Below, piece by piece: positions 23,443 to 35,420 of a stretch of 64,000 nucleotides of DNA (within the stretch, counting starts at the first letter, position 1; every line of letters starts with the position of its first letter). Location of the stretch: the NCBI GenBank assembly GCA_026545225.1, contig CM048853.1, forward strand, positions 48,533,755 through 48,597,754. The letters are read 5' to 3'. The translations under genes were made by a program, and so were the position numbers. The notes beneath the pieces are model-generated. The model saw only the letters and a program-made list of their open reading frames with translations, did not search any database and was not told where the DNA came from. This stretch comes from Cornus controversa (lineage: Eukaryota > Streptophyta > Magnoliopsida > Cornales > Cornaceae).

Positions 23443-24620
23443 AGCTCTATATTATCTCTCAGGCAACTAAAATAGGATGTCTTTCTTCAATAGTAAAGAC
23501 TCATCAGTGATTTCTCTTTAATACCAATAATTGTATACTATTGTAACAAATTCATTGCAGCTTTAAATATATATTTTGCATGGATTATATGGTCAATGGA
23601 AGCAAGATCTCCTTCTTCCTTGTGGTCATACTATTTTGGAAAAATGTAGTTCCTCTTTCTTTTTGTTTACATTAATTGTTCTTTTAGTCCATTGATTATT
23701 GATGCTGCTAAATAACTAAGTTGATAAATAAGTTTTCCATGGTAAGTTTGTTTTTCGAAGTCTGGTCGAACCCAACATGGTTACAAATTAAGGTTGGGTT
23801 GGGCTGGGATAATGCACAAACAACTCAAACCAACCTCAACCCAGTCGTATTTAATATTTATAAAAAAATAATGAAATATATTAAATATTAATAAATTCTC
23901 TAAATATAATATCTTAAATAAAAATTATTAAAATATATGAACATGTATACAATATATGCTATAAACGCAATACATCAAATATATTACTAATGTGTAGAAA
24001 AATATTAGATGAAATAGATTATATAATATACAATATGTGTTGTGAATAATATATTATCATACATGTCACATTATATAAATACTATTATTTTTTAATTACA
24101 CAACATAAATATATGTCACTCTTTTAAGTTAATTTTATAGTAACTTTTAAACTAGTCTAATCAATTACAATTCCATTCATACTACCAAACGTAGCCCTAC
24201 TTTTCTTTTTCCTAAGAAATAAAATAACTCAATTGTCATTAAAAATATAAAGCACTCACACCCTGCTATTATAAGTTCGTACTCCGCTATTATCTTGCAA
24301 ATTTAGTATATTCTTACACTACACTTTTTAGAATAACTGTTATAGTATTTTCTTTCTTTCTTTTTTATTTTTTATAAAATGGAGAGTGCTAATATGACAA
24401 TTATCACCAACAATAAGCATGCATCATATGTTACTGTATATGTGTTGAGTCCAAATGTAAAATGCAAAAATACTTGGGTTTTTGAGTCTTTTATATATCA
24501 TTTGTCAACTTAAAAGAGTTACTGTATATGTGTTGAGTCCAAATATAAAATGCAGAAGTACATGTTTTCTGAGTCATATCTCCATTAATGAAAACATAAA
24601 CTATACTGGAGTAAGATTAC
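23405..24620 (+). repeat. Source copy of a dispersed duplication (MPH1 3' end and downstream DNA)
   Basis: This segment spans the last codons of MPH1, its 3' UTR and about 1 kb beyond. It recurs in the same orientation at 36568-40020. Shared landmarks, in the same order in both copies, are GACGCTTCA-x-TTGAAGCTCT, ACCAATAATTGTATACTA, GCATGGATTATATGGTCAAT, AGTCCATTGATTATTGATGC, AAAGCACTCACAC and GTGTTGAGTCCAAA. Here the copy is undisturbed by the hAT element found in the other. Confidence 0.75.
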
Positions 24621-24699
24621 TCACCATCATTCTTGCCTCATCTCATATGAATGGGTGTGTCCGTTTTCAATCTTTTATTTAGATGTCATTTCTCTCACT

Positions 24700-25140
24700 A
24701 TATTTAACTTTTTAAAATTATTTTTAATGAACTTATCACATGTAATATTTGGTCGTCATCTTTGTCTATTTTTTTCTATTACAACTATTCTCTAACGGCA
24801 CATCTCTAGATCTCTGATGTATGTGTCCAAACCACTTAAGTCTATTCTCTCGAATTTTCTCGCGAATGTGTGTTATTCATAATTTTTCTCTCACACGAAA
24901 ATTAGTGACTTGTATCTTATAGTCATTCCACTCATCCATTTTAACATTCTCATTTCCGCTACATGTTGTTCTTATTTCTTTTATAGGGCCCAACATTCTC
25001 TCCATACAATATAGTTAATATAATGACGGTTCTATAAAATTTTTCTTTTAACTTATGTTTTATTCTCTTATCACATAAAATCCAATTTGTTTGTTTCTAT
25101 TTTGTCCAATCTGCTACAATTCTACTAGTTACATCACTAC
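24700..25140 (-). pseudogene. LINE reverse transcriptase C-terminal remnant
   Basis: On the minus strand around 24853-24800 the translation reads RELRLKWFGHIHQRS-like, matching the LRWFGHVQRRP block near the end of plant LINE ORF2. Upstream on that strand, broken frames fit the MRMLRWM/TRxDRIRNE region. It is heavily decayed and not connected to the remnant at 14.6-15.1 kb. Confidence 0.6.
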
Positions 25141-25734
25141 ATATCTCTCTGTCCATTTTTTTTTTATCATTGTGTGAATGAGATTACATAGCAGACATAG
25201 CCTTCCACAGGCTAGGAACTGACTCATGATGCTAAAAAATCTCATAGACTCTTGGCTTCATAGAATTGAACGTCCATCCCAGAATAGTACAGTTGTCTAC
25301 AAACCATTGACTAAAGGTTGGATTAGTTTCCATTGGTGTTGGAACCTTCCCAAGGATCCAATTAATCTTTCCTTTGGTGCCACAGAACAAACGAAATGAT
25401 CTAGCCCATGATGAAAAATTTCAACCATTGAGTAACTGTTCCATAACTTTCTATGAGGGTGAATGGTTTGAGCTCATCAAATCAGATGATGTGCTCTTCC
25501 CTTCAACAATTTTTTCATCAGATATTGCTCACCAAATTAACAATGATAAATTAATAATTACGGACTAATAAAATAACTAAATCAGCTCGCAAATAGAATA
25601 ATAAATAGGATAATCAAATCAAAAGCTACCAATTGGCCACCAAAAAATTAATTGAGTAACAATAAATAAATCTCTATATCACAAGAGATGAAAAAGGATG
25701 AAAATACCTTCAATCACTACAACATATTTATTTT

Positions 25735-25945
25735 TTTCCGGCGGTTTTTTACCGGCGGTTCAAGAAGTGCCGGAAATTTGAAGTTATTACCGGCGGTTTT
25801 TAAAAACCGCCGGTAATGAAGAATAATTCTGGCGGTTTTTCTAGAAGCGCCGGAAATAGCGTTGTATACCGGCACTTTTTAAGAAACCGCCAGAAATATG
25901 GGCTTATTACCGGCAGTTTTTAAGAACCGCCGGAAATGAATAATA
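25735..25945. repeat. Left subterminal repeats of the CACTA element
   Basis: Seven or more copies of a GC-rich motif (CCGGCGGTTTTT, AACCGCCGGTAAT, GTGCCGGAAAT) alternate in orientation and can form hairpins. The same motif set recurs at the other end of the element. Confidence 0.9.
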
Positions 25946-26559
25946 CCAAACTTATAGTCTTAGCCCAAACTTATAATCTTAGCCCAGCCCAATGAAACCA
26001 ATAAAATGAATTACCAATCATTTTTAAAATAAAATGGACCAAGTCCAAGAGAATTAACATAGCTCAAACCTAAGCCCATGTTCTGAAAGCCCATCTATAT
26101 ATATTCTTTAACCACTCAATTACTCTCAACCCTAGCCACACAGCCCGCACTCCTCTCTCTGTATCCCAAGTCCCTGCTCACGACTGGCGATCTGTATTTT
26201 GTGTTTGCTCTCTCTCTCTCTCTCGTGGCATGGGAGGATGGTGACGATGGCTTTGGCGAGATCGGAGCAGTAGCTTTGGCGAGATCGGAGCAGTAGATTT
26301 GACGAGATCGGTGATTTTCTAGGTATTTCTACTTTTTATAATTTTGTATGAAATTTCTTTCGATGAAAATTTAGCTTTGACTGATATGTGCATTTTGCAT
26401 CTGCGTGTGTGTAATATGTGTATGATAGATTTGTGCATGTGTGTGTTTTGTGTGTGTAATATCTATATCTCTATACGAGTTTCGAGCCGAGCTCGAACAC
26501 TTGAGGTTGGAGCTCGATTCGACTTCTGGATTAGGTGATTGATTAAGAAGGCATCGATC

Positions 26560-28780
26560 GCATAGATATTCAAATGAGAATATATATCATGAACTCATAG
26601 AAGGGACAAGCCAATCCCCAAGGAAATACAGACCAATAGTATGCTGGTTGAGCTTTTGGAGACTCGATCTGTAGCTGCTAATTTGTTGAGGGGACCATTA
26701 CAGTCTTTATTTTGTATATATTGACAACTGATTTCTATATATTTCAAAATTAAGATCAAACTAGAGAAGGGTACTGATGGATGTATATATATACTTACTT
26801 CACCGAATCCCAGTTGATTAGAGTGAGACTTCCATTTGATTTTCAATGAATTCATGTTCCTAAATTTTGTATAAATTTTCTTAAGAGAACCTCAGTTTTC
26901 CTATACAAAGATTTGAGTGCTATTTCCCTGCCTGCCTCTGCCATCCTTCTATAATTTAAATTAATTAATCTATTAATGCACTTGATGATAACTTTCTATA
27001 ATCTGCTCCTTTTCAACACAGGTATGCTACACCATGCCCTGCAGTTTTATGCTTCTGGAAATTTGAATTTAGATTCTGAAAGCCCACATGAGGTTTTAAA
27101 GTAGTCAGGACCAAAGCCATGAAATGCTAAAAAAAACTAAGAGGGTTATGGTATTGAGAGCTAAGTGTCTTGGTTTCTTGCTGATGTTAAGAAGCATATA
27201 TATAATCATATGTATGTATATAATGTTTCCTGCAATTATTCCTCAACTTTGTATTCTATGGACTAATGAATTTGATTCCATGCTTGTCATGGGTCCCAAT
27301 CATGATTCATGACAGAAACATTTGGTTATTTACTATTAATTGACTCAGGATTGTGATAACCTCTATTGGGTGCCTAACCAAAATGGAAAGGACACTTGTT
27401 TTTGGACAGAGGAACTGATATGTAAGAATGCTACTAAAATGGTTGCATTTTAGTTTTGGGAATATATTACATTTTTAGGGAAGACTTCCTGAACATTTGG
27501 TGCAACCATATTATAGCTTAATGGATGTCTAAGAAATGTTATAACGTGGACATTGCTAAGCACTTAAAGCATTACAAAAAATTGTGTGAGATGACCTAGA
27601 CTAGATAATTAAAAAAAAAAAATAGAATAAGAGGAAGTAAAGGGGAGTAGTTTGGCACTGTTTATCTTGACTTGACATCTAGGCTCCGTTTGGTTCAACG
27701 TAAAACAATTTTTTCATTGTAAAATATTTTCTCAAGGTAGATGTATAACATTTAAACAAAAAATATTTTCTCAACGTAAAAATAATTATTGGCTAATATA
27801 AAAAATTTCAACCTGCCAATTAATCTAATTTAGTAAAAGAATATCCTAATTAATCAGATTATCCTCAAGTCAATGACTCATTGTTTGGTAAGGCAAAAAA
27901 TTTCGTACTAAATTGCAAAAAGTAACATATAACTTTAGTTAATTTATTTGCTATAAATAATAGAATGTTTTCTTTTTCTCATATATTTTCAACTCTGTAC
28001 TTGTCGATGCCACCAATGCACGAAATATATTTTACTTACTTATAACCTGTGTGCTTGTCAATACGTGTGTTTGCACTTCAAGATCATAGTTTTATGGAAA
28101 GATTTAATCATAAGTAACCTGGTTTTATTAGTTGAAACAGCATATACTAATAATAATTGTAAACCATATGCATATAATAATTGTAAAATATATTGCCTAT
28201 ATAGGTTGTAAGAACACAACCCCATGGTTCTCTCTCTCCTCTTTAACCCCGTGTCCTACGTAAAACATGCACCCCATGATTAATTATTAGCTTGTGATAC
28301 ATATACTTAATATTTCGTAATTAGATAAAGAGTATTATTTTTAGGAATTTATTTATATATTGGCATTCTTGATTTTCTTTCTCAATATATTTGATGTCTC
28401 TTGCTAGCATTTTCTTCTTTTTTTTTTTCCTTCTTTCCCCATATATATGTACTAAATTTATTCCTCTAGTAGCATAGAAATAATAGAGTGAATTACAATC
28501 GCTGAATTTCAGACTGATTTTTTTTTTTTTATAGACAATAAGTGAATTAAAGTTGCAACGTTGATCCTTGACTGGTATAATGACCTTTCATGAAGCTGAA
28601 ATGGTGTTTTAATTTTGAATCTTGGAAGGGCGGTAATCTATTAGTTTTAATTCTAGCTTCATGGATAGAAGGTGGATTTCTCAAACAAGGTATATTCAAA
28701 TTGAAACCGACACTTTCTTGTTTAGTTTAGTATTCATGATTTACCCAATTTGATTTTTTTTTAATGAATTTCTAGAACAA
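26560..28780 (+). other. Interior of the CACTA element without recognisable genes
   Basis: This is AT-rich filler. CTCCGTTTGGTTCAACGTAA near 27685 resembles the end of a small MITE. I find no transposase core and no earlier ARF exons. Confidence 0.5.
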
Positions 28781-28789
28781 ACAGGGTAA

Positions 28790-28880
28790 GTTCAGTGTAT
28801 TTGAATGGAGTCCGACAATTCCTAGATTTTGCATTTGAGCGTGTTGGGAAAGATGGGTATATATATTGCCCTTGTTATGA
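28790..28880 (+). pseudogene. CACTA transposase-associated domain fragment
   Basis: The frame reads VYLNGVRQFLDFAFERVG then [12 protein letters not shown]. This matches the start of plant En/Spm transposases (transposase-associated domain: a YxxGVxxFLxFA helix, then CPCxxC). It breaks off at GATTGTGG, where the ARF exon begins in another reading frame. It is the only transposase sequence I see in the element. Confidence 0.8.
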
Positions 28881-28991
28881 TTGTGGAGGCACTACTTCCA
28901 AAACACACAGGGTCTTATATTTGTGGTGGATAGCAACGACAGAGACCGAGTTGTTGAGGCAAGAGATGAGTTGCATAGGATGTTGAATGAG
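28881..28991 (+). pseudogene. Captured ARF GTPase exon (ADP-ribosylation factor), 5'-truncated
   Basis: In frame from 28881 the translation is [20 protein letters not shown] then [17 protein letters not shown]. It agrees with the class I ARF segment that follows the switch 2 WDVGGQDKIRP stretch. The exon ends at GAG with a GT donor at 28992, as expected for an internal exon boundary. The codon before 28881 is TGA, where an ARF would have Pro, so the capture junction lies at about 28880. No frameshift is seen within the exon. A live ARF regulates vesicle budding at the Golgi; this fragment lacks the P-loop and cannot be a GTPase. Confidence 0.9.
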
Positions 28992-29667
28992 GTCGGTAGC
29001 TTTCAATTAATTAAGTTTAGTCATTTGTTTATATTTTGGCAGAAATATTGAACTTCGTGGATCTCTGACAATGTCAATGATCAGTATTTTCAAGTGTATA
29101 TTACTTTTAACTGTGTTCTGTTTTGCAGAAGAGAAATGGAAATTGAGAACACAGAGCTATTATATGACTTGTTTTTAAATGAGCCTTTAAGTAAAACTGG
29201 TTAGATCGGTTTTAAAGTTCCCATGACCCTAAAGTTTAATATCACTTTAAATTTCTTCACGTTGATCTAATCTTCATCTTTTCCTTTGCTATTATGAGAT
29301 TCTCATTGATAGGAGAGGTGTTACCAAAGCATAGTCAATTTTGATTTTGTATAAAGAAGCATTCTTATTCAGCATTATTGGATGATAGGTTTATAAATAT
29401 ATATTTTATATTTATATTTATGGGGAAAAAAGTAATTAAGAGATTGAACAAGAATTTTAACACATCTAGTAGCCGCAAGTCTCATCAACCATGACAAGTT
29501 GACAACTAAAGCAACTCTCATCCCCAACCTGATTTGGATAAATGAAATGCCAAATGAGGAAGCTCTATTGGAACTTTGCTGGAAGATAGAGAAAAGAAGT
29601 TTAACGAGTCCTAGTGGTTTAATTAGTCAGTTGTTTTTGCACTAGTCTTACGCTCTGTTCTTTGCAG

Positions 29668-29767
29668 GTACATCCAGAGCACCTGTGCAACCTCTGGGGA
29701 GGGGCTCTACGAGGGATTGGAGTGGCTCTCCAACAACATTGCTAACAAGGCAAGTACTTGGATGTAG
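29668..29767 (+). pseudogene. Captured ARF GTPase last exon
   Basis: After the acceptor TTCTTTGCAG the frame reads [20 protein letters not shown] then SNNIANK, the C terminus of class I ARF proteins, including the CATSG guanine-binding motif. The usual stop after the final K-A is lost, so the frame adds ASTWM before TAG at 29765-29767. The exon that should lie between this and 28991 (with the NKQD motif) is absent from 28992-29667, so the captured gene has an internal deletion. Confidence 0.88.
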
Positions 29768-30274
29768 AAGAATCATTGGATGGAGCCCAAGTGTTATTTC
29801 TCTCTTCATAATTTATTTTTCTTCTATTTTTGATATTTCTCTTAATTGCAGGCATGAGGTAATTGCAGAATAGATCTTGCGGGTTGATCCTGGATGCAGG
29901 GTGGTCTTTATCTAGTCCTCTCTCTCTCTCTCTCTTTTTTTTTTTTGCTCTCCCCTCCCCTCTCCTCCTAAATGGTTTTGTGGCTATGAATTTCATTTTT
30001 CAGAAGGCATGTTGGTTTTCATTCAGGACTTCCTCCTCTTTTGCATGGGAATTCGAGCTGGTTGAATTTCTGCAATGTGACTTATTGCTCTGATTTCTTT
30101 GTTTGTTAAAATATGTATTTTTAAATTTCAACTAATGATTGTAGAAACAAACATTTTCATATGTATATATATATTTTTATTAGAGCTTTTCACTTGGATG
30201 CTTGGACTCATATATTTTTATCATCTTTTAAATTTCTTATGATTGATGCCTTGAAACTTCCAAGTAAGACAAGC

Positions 30275-30416
30275 GGAAGAAGTATATGGTTGAGAATATA
30301 AGTAAATGAGTTGGCAAATGCCTGGTAGACTCGGGCAGGAAGGATGGAAGAAGTATATGGTTGAGAATATAAGTAAATGAGTTGGCAAATGCCTGGTAGA
30401 CTCGGCTAGGAAGGAT
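30275..30416. repeat. 71-bp tandem duplication inside the CACTA element
   Basis: GGAAGAAGTATATGGTTGAG starts both copies (30275 and 30346). The copies differ only near the end (CTCGGGCAGG versus CTCGGCTAGG), so the duplication is recent. Confidence 0.9.
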
Positions 30417-30599
30417 TGATGATTTTACATACTATAAAGAGTATGATTAAAGACACTTAATTATATACATATATATATATACACACACACACACACAGTA
30501 GGGACATTGCTTAGCACGATTATAAAATGTTAGCTTGCATGTCTAGAGCACTACAAACAGATTCTAAATCTGAAAAAAAAAAAAAAAAAAAAAAACTAC

Positions 30600-30935
30600 T
30601 TTTACCGGCGGTTTTTTGTTAACCGCCGGTAAAAGTATCATTTTCCGGCAGTTTTTATAAAACCGCCGGTAATTTACCGGCGGTTTATAATAAACTGCCG
30701 GTAAAAATTACCTATTAGGGGCACTTCAAAGGTATTTTCCGGTGGTTTTTATCCGCCGGTATAATTCCGGCGGCTGCAAAAAAATTGCCGGTAATTACCG
30801 GCAGTTCAGAAAAACCGCCGGTAATTCTCTACCGGCAGGACATTTTTCGGCAGATTTTTTAACCCCGGTGTAGTTTTTTCCGGCGATTTTGAAGGCATTT
30901 TCCGGCGGTTTTAACCGCCGGTGATATAGAAAAAC
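30600..30935. repeat. Right subterminal repeats of the CACTA element
   Basis: About ten copies of TACCGGCGGTTTTT or AACCGCCGGTAA alternate in orientation. They match the left array. Confidence 0.9.
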
Positions 30936-31269
30936 CTTGTAGTGAATTGCATACAAAACAATGAAGAAAACACCTTCAAATACTCAGAAAACAGTCGCTG
31001 CTCTAAACGATTAAAAATTATGTATCAACAATCTACCACATCACAGGTAGAAAGTAAGAGTCCCTTTATTCAAGGAAATCAGTCCAGAAATTGAAGAAGA
31101 AAAAAACTTCAAAATTCTGCCCTAAATCAGCTTTATTGTTGTCCTAGAAAGAAAAAAGGGGTTGCACCCTTAAGGGGCCCACACCAGGGGTTGCAAACCC
31201 TAGGGTTTGGTTGCCTAGGGTGTGAGAACCAGGCAGTGGTGTTGGATTGGATGGCAGTAGGCGGTGGTG

Positions 31270-31560
31270 TGGTCCAGCTCTGATACCAACTAGAATTGTG
31301 CATGACCTTTGATACCAATCAGAGGTCATGTATTTATATTAATGAGAAAAATTACTTGGAGGACCAAATTACCCTTAATAGTCAATTACATCAATTAAGA
31401 CATAAAAAATGCATAATAAAGTGCGGAAATAAAGAAACAAAATGATGACATTCCAACACAAACAATAAAGCAATCAGATAGGACACAAGATTTAACATGG
31501 TTGGCAAATATGCCTACGTTCACATAGGAGAGGAAATCAAAATCCACTACAAAAAATCAA
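31270..31560 (-). mobile_element. LTR-retrotransposon fragment with a primer-binding-site match
   Basis: GCTCTGATACCA at 31277-31288 is the reverse complement of TGGTATCAGAGC, the site complementary to plant initiator tRNA-Met used by many copia and gypsy elements. The LTR would lie to the right on the plus strand, but I could not fix its ends. Downstream text such as AACATGGTTGGCAAATATGC is also copia-like. Confidence 0.4.
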
Positions 31561-32828
31561 ATTGTGTTTAGATGAGCACTAAATCACTCAAACCTTGGTC
31601 TCAACCCTCCCATTAAGAGACTCAACTCTCAAAACTGTCCGTTCCTGGGAACTCACTTGCAGTAATTGTAGTATTGGATTTTCTCAGTCATGTATCACTG
31701 TTGCCCAATATGTTGGAAGAACATCAGTAGCCTTGCTGCAAATTCTAGCCCTTATGTTAGCACACCATCTTAGCCTCTGCATAGTGAGATGTTGAACAGT
31801 CATCTCAAAATATATAAACCTGTCACATGCAAGCTGTTATTCCAGGATATTACCACTATAAGCTGAAAAGTGGCATTTGTTCGACATGTAAGAATGGGGA
31901 AAATATTTCTACCATGAAACTGCCCTACGCATGCAAGCTCTTATTCCAGGTAAACTTAACAGTTTAAATTGTTTAATGCTGATGATTATGCATATTTGGT
32001 CTTCGATTTTCAGACATGCTCACATGTACGTTCTTTGCTTGCTTGTAGAATTAAAATAGTCATACATGGGTTTTGTATATTTTGGGCATTCTTATGCATG
32101 AATAGGTGTCACCTAATAGCCCAAGGCCAGCCCAAGTTCGCTATGTGGGATAACCCGGCTCGATTTTACTCTCCATTGAACAGGCCTAGGCCTCGGTCCC
32201 AGCCTGCAAGCCCTGATGGGCTGGCAACCCATGAGTCTAGCACAATTTTTAATATTTTTTTTACTGTTTTTTATATAAGAACTTTAGATAATAATGCTTC
32301 CATTGGAACTTGAACTTACCACCTCCCCTTTCGGTAGGTTGAGTACTCCAAATCACATTCTGTAGAATATTCAAGATAAGGCTTTCAGTTTATATTTTAT
32401 GTTGGGCTTTAGAGTATCTCATGCTAAAAATATTTGAATTAGTTTATGAAGTCAACCATGCATACAGAAACTCAAAGACCCATCCACTTTCCAAAACTTT
32501 CTTTAGTGCAGGATTTCCCAAAATTAATAGATTTTGAGTATGGCCATTAGTCTTTTTACTGTTTAGCATTTTGCAGCCACTAGTCTTTTTACTGTTTAGC
32601 ATTTTGCATTTTACACTTCCTTGTTATTTTTTATCGTTTGTTTATTCCATCCTTATATCTACTAAGTTCTACTTACTCTAATGATTATTGTATATGCATC
32701 CTTGTCAAATAAGTAGAGAAAAATGGAATTTTCTATTTGTGTCTTGACAAGGCAAGAACTTTTTGTTAGAGTTGATCTGGTAGTCTTGATTCATGTTTCC
32801 TTGTTATTTTTTAGCTTTAGAATTATAG
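31561..32828. other. Intergenic; no gene recognised
   Basis: It holds short diverged repeats: a C/G-richer patch around 32115-32235 and a tRNA-like CTTGAACTTACCACC stretch near 32307 that may be a SINE piece. None is secure. Confidence 0.4.
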
Positions 32829-33575
32829 GGTCTGTTTGGTTCTGTTTTCTGAGAACTAAAAATCAGAAAACTTGTTTGGTTGACAGTTTCTTAAAACTGT
32901 TTTCTCAAAACTCATTCAAAAAATGTCTATTTTTAGATAATTGTCTTTTATGATTTTCTGAAAATAATTTTCACCGCTAGGAAGTACGGATACTTCTACA
33001 AGAGTAACGTATCCGTATTAGATACCGATGCTTCTCAAATAATCGCGGATACATGTCCAATACTTCCTAAACGTATTCATAATTTTAAAATATATTTTTT
33101 ATTTTTAACAGGTATCCGATACTTCTTAGATACTTTAACCATCTGATACTTCAGAATACATTTCTAACAAATTTTGAATATTAAAATGTAGTTTTTCCAA
33201 CAATAATATCATAGTATAATTGTTAAGAAAAGTTTAAATTTATTTTTAAAAAAAGTATTGAGATATATATCATAATTTAGTACAAAATTTATCCATACAA
33301 ATTATGCAATATGATTCTTAACTCTTTTTTTGTTTGTTAATCATAATATTTTATCAATAAATGTTAAAAACTCTATTTTTTGTATATATAAAAATATAAT
33401 TTGTTATTTTTATATTGTCGTATCCTGTCATACCCATATCCTTTTTTTTTAGATTTGTCGTATCGCGGTACTCGTATCATATCGTATCCGTGTCTCGTAT
33501 CCATATCCATGCTTCCTTGGCTTTTGATTTTTTGAGTTCTTGAGAATTATTTTAGAAAATTGAACCAAACATTAA
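32829..33575. mobile_element. Nested MITEs: outer TGTTTGGTTC element split by family A copy 2
   Basis: The outer termini are TGTTTGGTTCTGTTTTCTGA (32831) and the inverted AAAATTGAACCAAACA (ending about 33571). Inside, GCTAGGAAGTACGGATA at 32976 and the inverted TATCCATGCTTCCTTGGC ending at 33521 bound a second element related to the one at 12.5 kb. The inner element is full of TATCCGTATC and CGTATCC steps. A target duplication for the inner insertion is not clear. Confidence 0.6.
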
Positions 33576-35255
33576 TTTTTGAATGAATTATGCTTGCTTA
33601 CTTCCGAGTTTGTTTTCAACTTCTTGAATTTGATGGATATGTGTGATAAGTGCATAAAACATGTTATTTTATATCTCAAAATAAGTCTTTAATTAATTTT
33701 TTACTTTATTTAAATATTTTTATCTTTGCATTTTATGTTTTATAGGGATTGATTTCCAAATAAGAAGAAAAACAGCAAAAAAGGGCTAAAAATGATATAT
33801 ATAGCTAAAGATGAATATAAAAAGAATTGTAGGAGAGATGATATTTTATACAATCTACTTCACAAGAGGTCTTAAGTTCAAAACTTTGCAAAATATTTTT
33901 TACATGACCACGTCTGCAATCCAGAATTCTAATTAAAGATATGGAGATCAAATATTTAAATTTAAAATTTTTGTTTTTAAATTTTGTATTTTAAAATTTT
34001 TTCAACTAAACCATTCCCCTTTAACTCTATCAATAGGAGGTTTTAGGAAATGGTGAAGGGAGTTAGAAATTGTAGAAAAAAATAAAGTGTAGTTGTAAAT
34101 ATTTTCTTGTATTCATTTTCTTTTCTTATAAACACACTTCTCAAGCGAGTGATGAAGCCACCATGGGTGAAATATAAGTAAATTATTTTATTATCTTGTC
34201 TAATTTTTCCTCCCAAAAGCATTCTTCTACTCTTCTATTCTGGATTTTTATTTTCTAAAATTAGAGGGAGGATTCTTCGTGTTTGCCAAATAATGGTAAT
34301 TCGAAGAATGCCTATCTCTGTTTACCTAACCAATATGCATCAAATTAAGTAAAGAAATGTCTCTCTCACATATAATCAAGTTTGTTTTTTATATCATATT
34401 TTCCTTCATCTTTTCAAGTTGTAATTGGATTGGTGAAGTGTATTATTTATTGGAGAAAAAATCATAAAAGAATAGTAAAAAATTTATTTATGTGGATTCG
34501 TGGTGGTGGATTCTCTTCCCTTGAGATTTATTTTATTATTATAGTTTTATTTATTCATTATAATTCCAAAATAAAAAATATTTTTAAAAAAATAATTTTC
34601 ATTCCATAAATTAGTGTGTGAATTTGAGTTCATTCGGAATCTCACTTCAGAGTGGTTCGACCCTGCTTATTACTATACAATTTTTAGTAGAGTTTTTGCA
34701 GGTTTTATTTTTGTACGAAGTGTAGAGAAGCAACGACAAACATCCACCATTCTACACTCGTTAATGTGGAACAAAACAATGATAGAAACTAGGTTTTTGG
34801 TAATGATGGAGGCGTATCCCTTCACTAACGTTGTGTTGCCTTGTTATTAATCATTTTTTTTTCTTTTTTCAGAATGATATTTTTGTAATATATAGCTTTA
34901 ACATGGTTATGTTTATGTTTTTAGGAACTACAATCCATGAACATTGTTCCTCACTTACAATTAGCTGAGGTTTGATCATTGGGGTTTGCCTGCACGACAA
35001 ACTGAAACAAATGGATGATGCAGAAGGTGTTGCATGTTGCTAGTTCTTTCTAAAGTGCATCGTACAGGATTTCTATGTGGAACTATGATCGAGAACATTT
35101 TATTTCTTAGTGTATAAGGGCATGGGGAAAAAGTATCAAATTGGTCCATCCTTGCAAAAAAATCTGCTGGCGAAGATCAGTTCAACATGAATGCCATTTT
35201 TATTGGATTTGAGGTTTCAAGGTATATCGTCATTCTTCATGTTGAATTCACAACA
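33576..35255. other. Intergenic; possible LTR remnant, no gene recognised
   Basis: GTGTGATAAGTGCATAAAAC near 33640 resembles the start of gypsy-type LTRs, but no end, primer site or domain follows. Open frames at 34382-34850 encode nothing I recognise. Confidence 0.35.
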
Positions 35256-35420
35256 TAGGCTCTATTCGGATGGGCCTTTGAAAAGTAGCTTTCGACTTTT
35301 CAAGCTCAAAAGCCGTTTTGGAGAGTGTTTGGATTGGGTACCAGCTTCCTCATTTAGCTTCTTCTTTTCTTTTTTTTTCTGCGTAAAAGTCGAAGCAAAA
35401 GCACTGCTAAACAAGGCCTA
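35256..35420. mobile_element. Small hAT-like MITE
   Basis: The left end TAGGCTCTATTCGGATGGG and right end AACAAGGCCTA resemble the inverted TAGGC(C/T)...TGTTTGG termini of plant hAT MITEs. The interior is rich in AAAAGTCG/CGACTTTT inverted pieces. No clear 8-bp target duplication remains. Confidence 0.45.

Larger units (their letters stand above)
25715..30944 (+). mobile_element. CACTA (En/Spm) transposon, non-autonomous, with captured host exons
   Basis: The element begins CACTACAACATATTT at 25715 and ends CCTTGTAGTG at 30944. It is flanked by a perfect 3-bp duplication AAT (25712-25714 and 30945-30947), the CACTA signature. Subterminal arrays of ACCGGCGGTTTTT and AACCGCCGGTAA in both orientations fill about 200 bp on the left and 330 bp on the right, where the element's own transposase would bind. 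Inside are a transposase-associated-domain fragment (about 28790-28880), two exons copied from an ARF GTPase gene, a CT-rich leader-like stretch near 26140-26230 with a 23-bp tandem repeat at about 26250, and a poly(A) run near 30573. No full transposase is present. Length is 5230 bp. Confidence 0.93.

Noticed and set aside
25735..30935. GC-rich repeated motif arrays that could be taken for a CRISPR-like or regulatory array
   Set aside because: The motifs alternate in orientation, have no uniform spacers and lie only at the two ends of the CACTA element, so they are its subterminal repeats.
34382..34850. Two adjacent plus-strand frames of 75 and 78 codons
   Set aside because: They are low-complexity and AT-rich, with no family resemblance.
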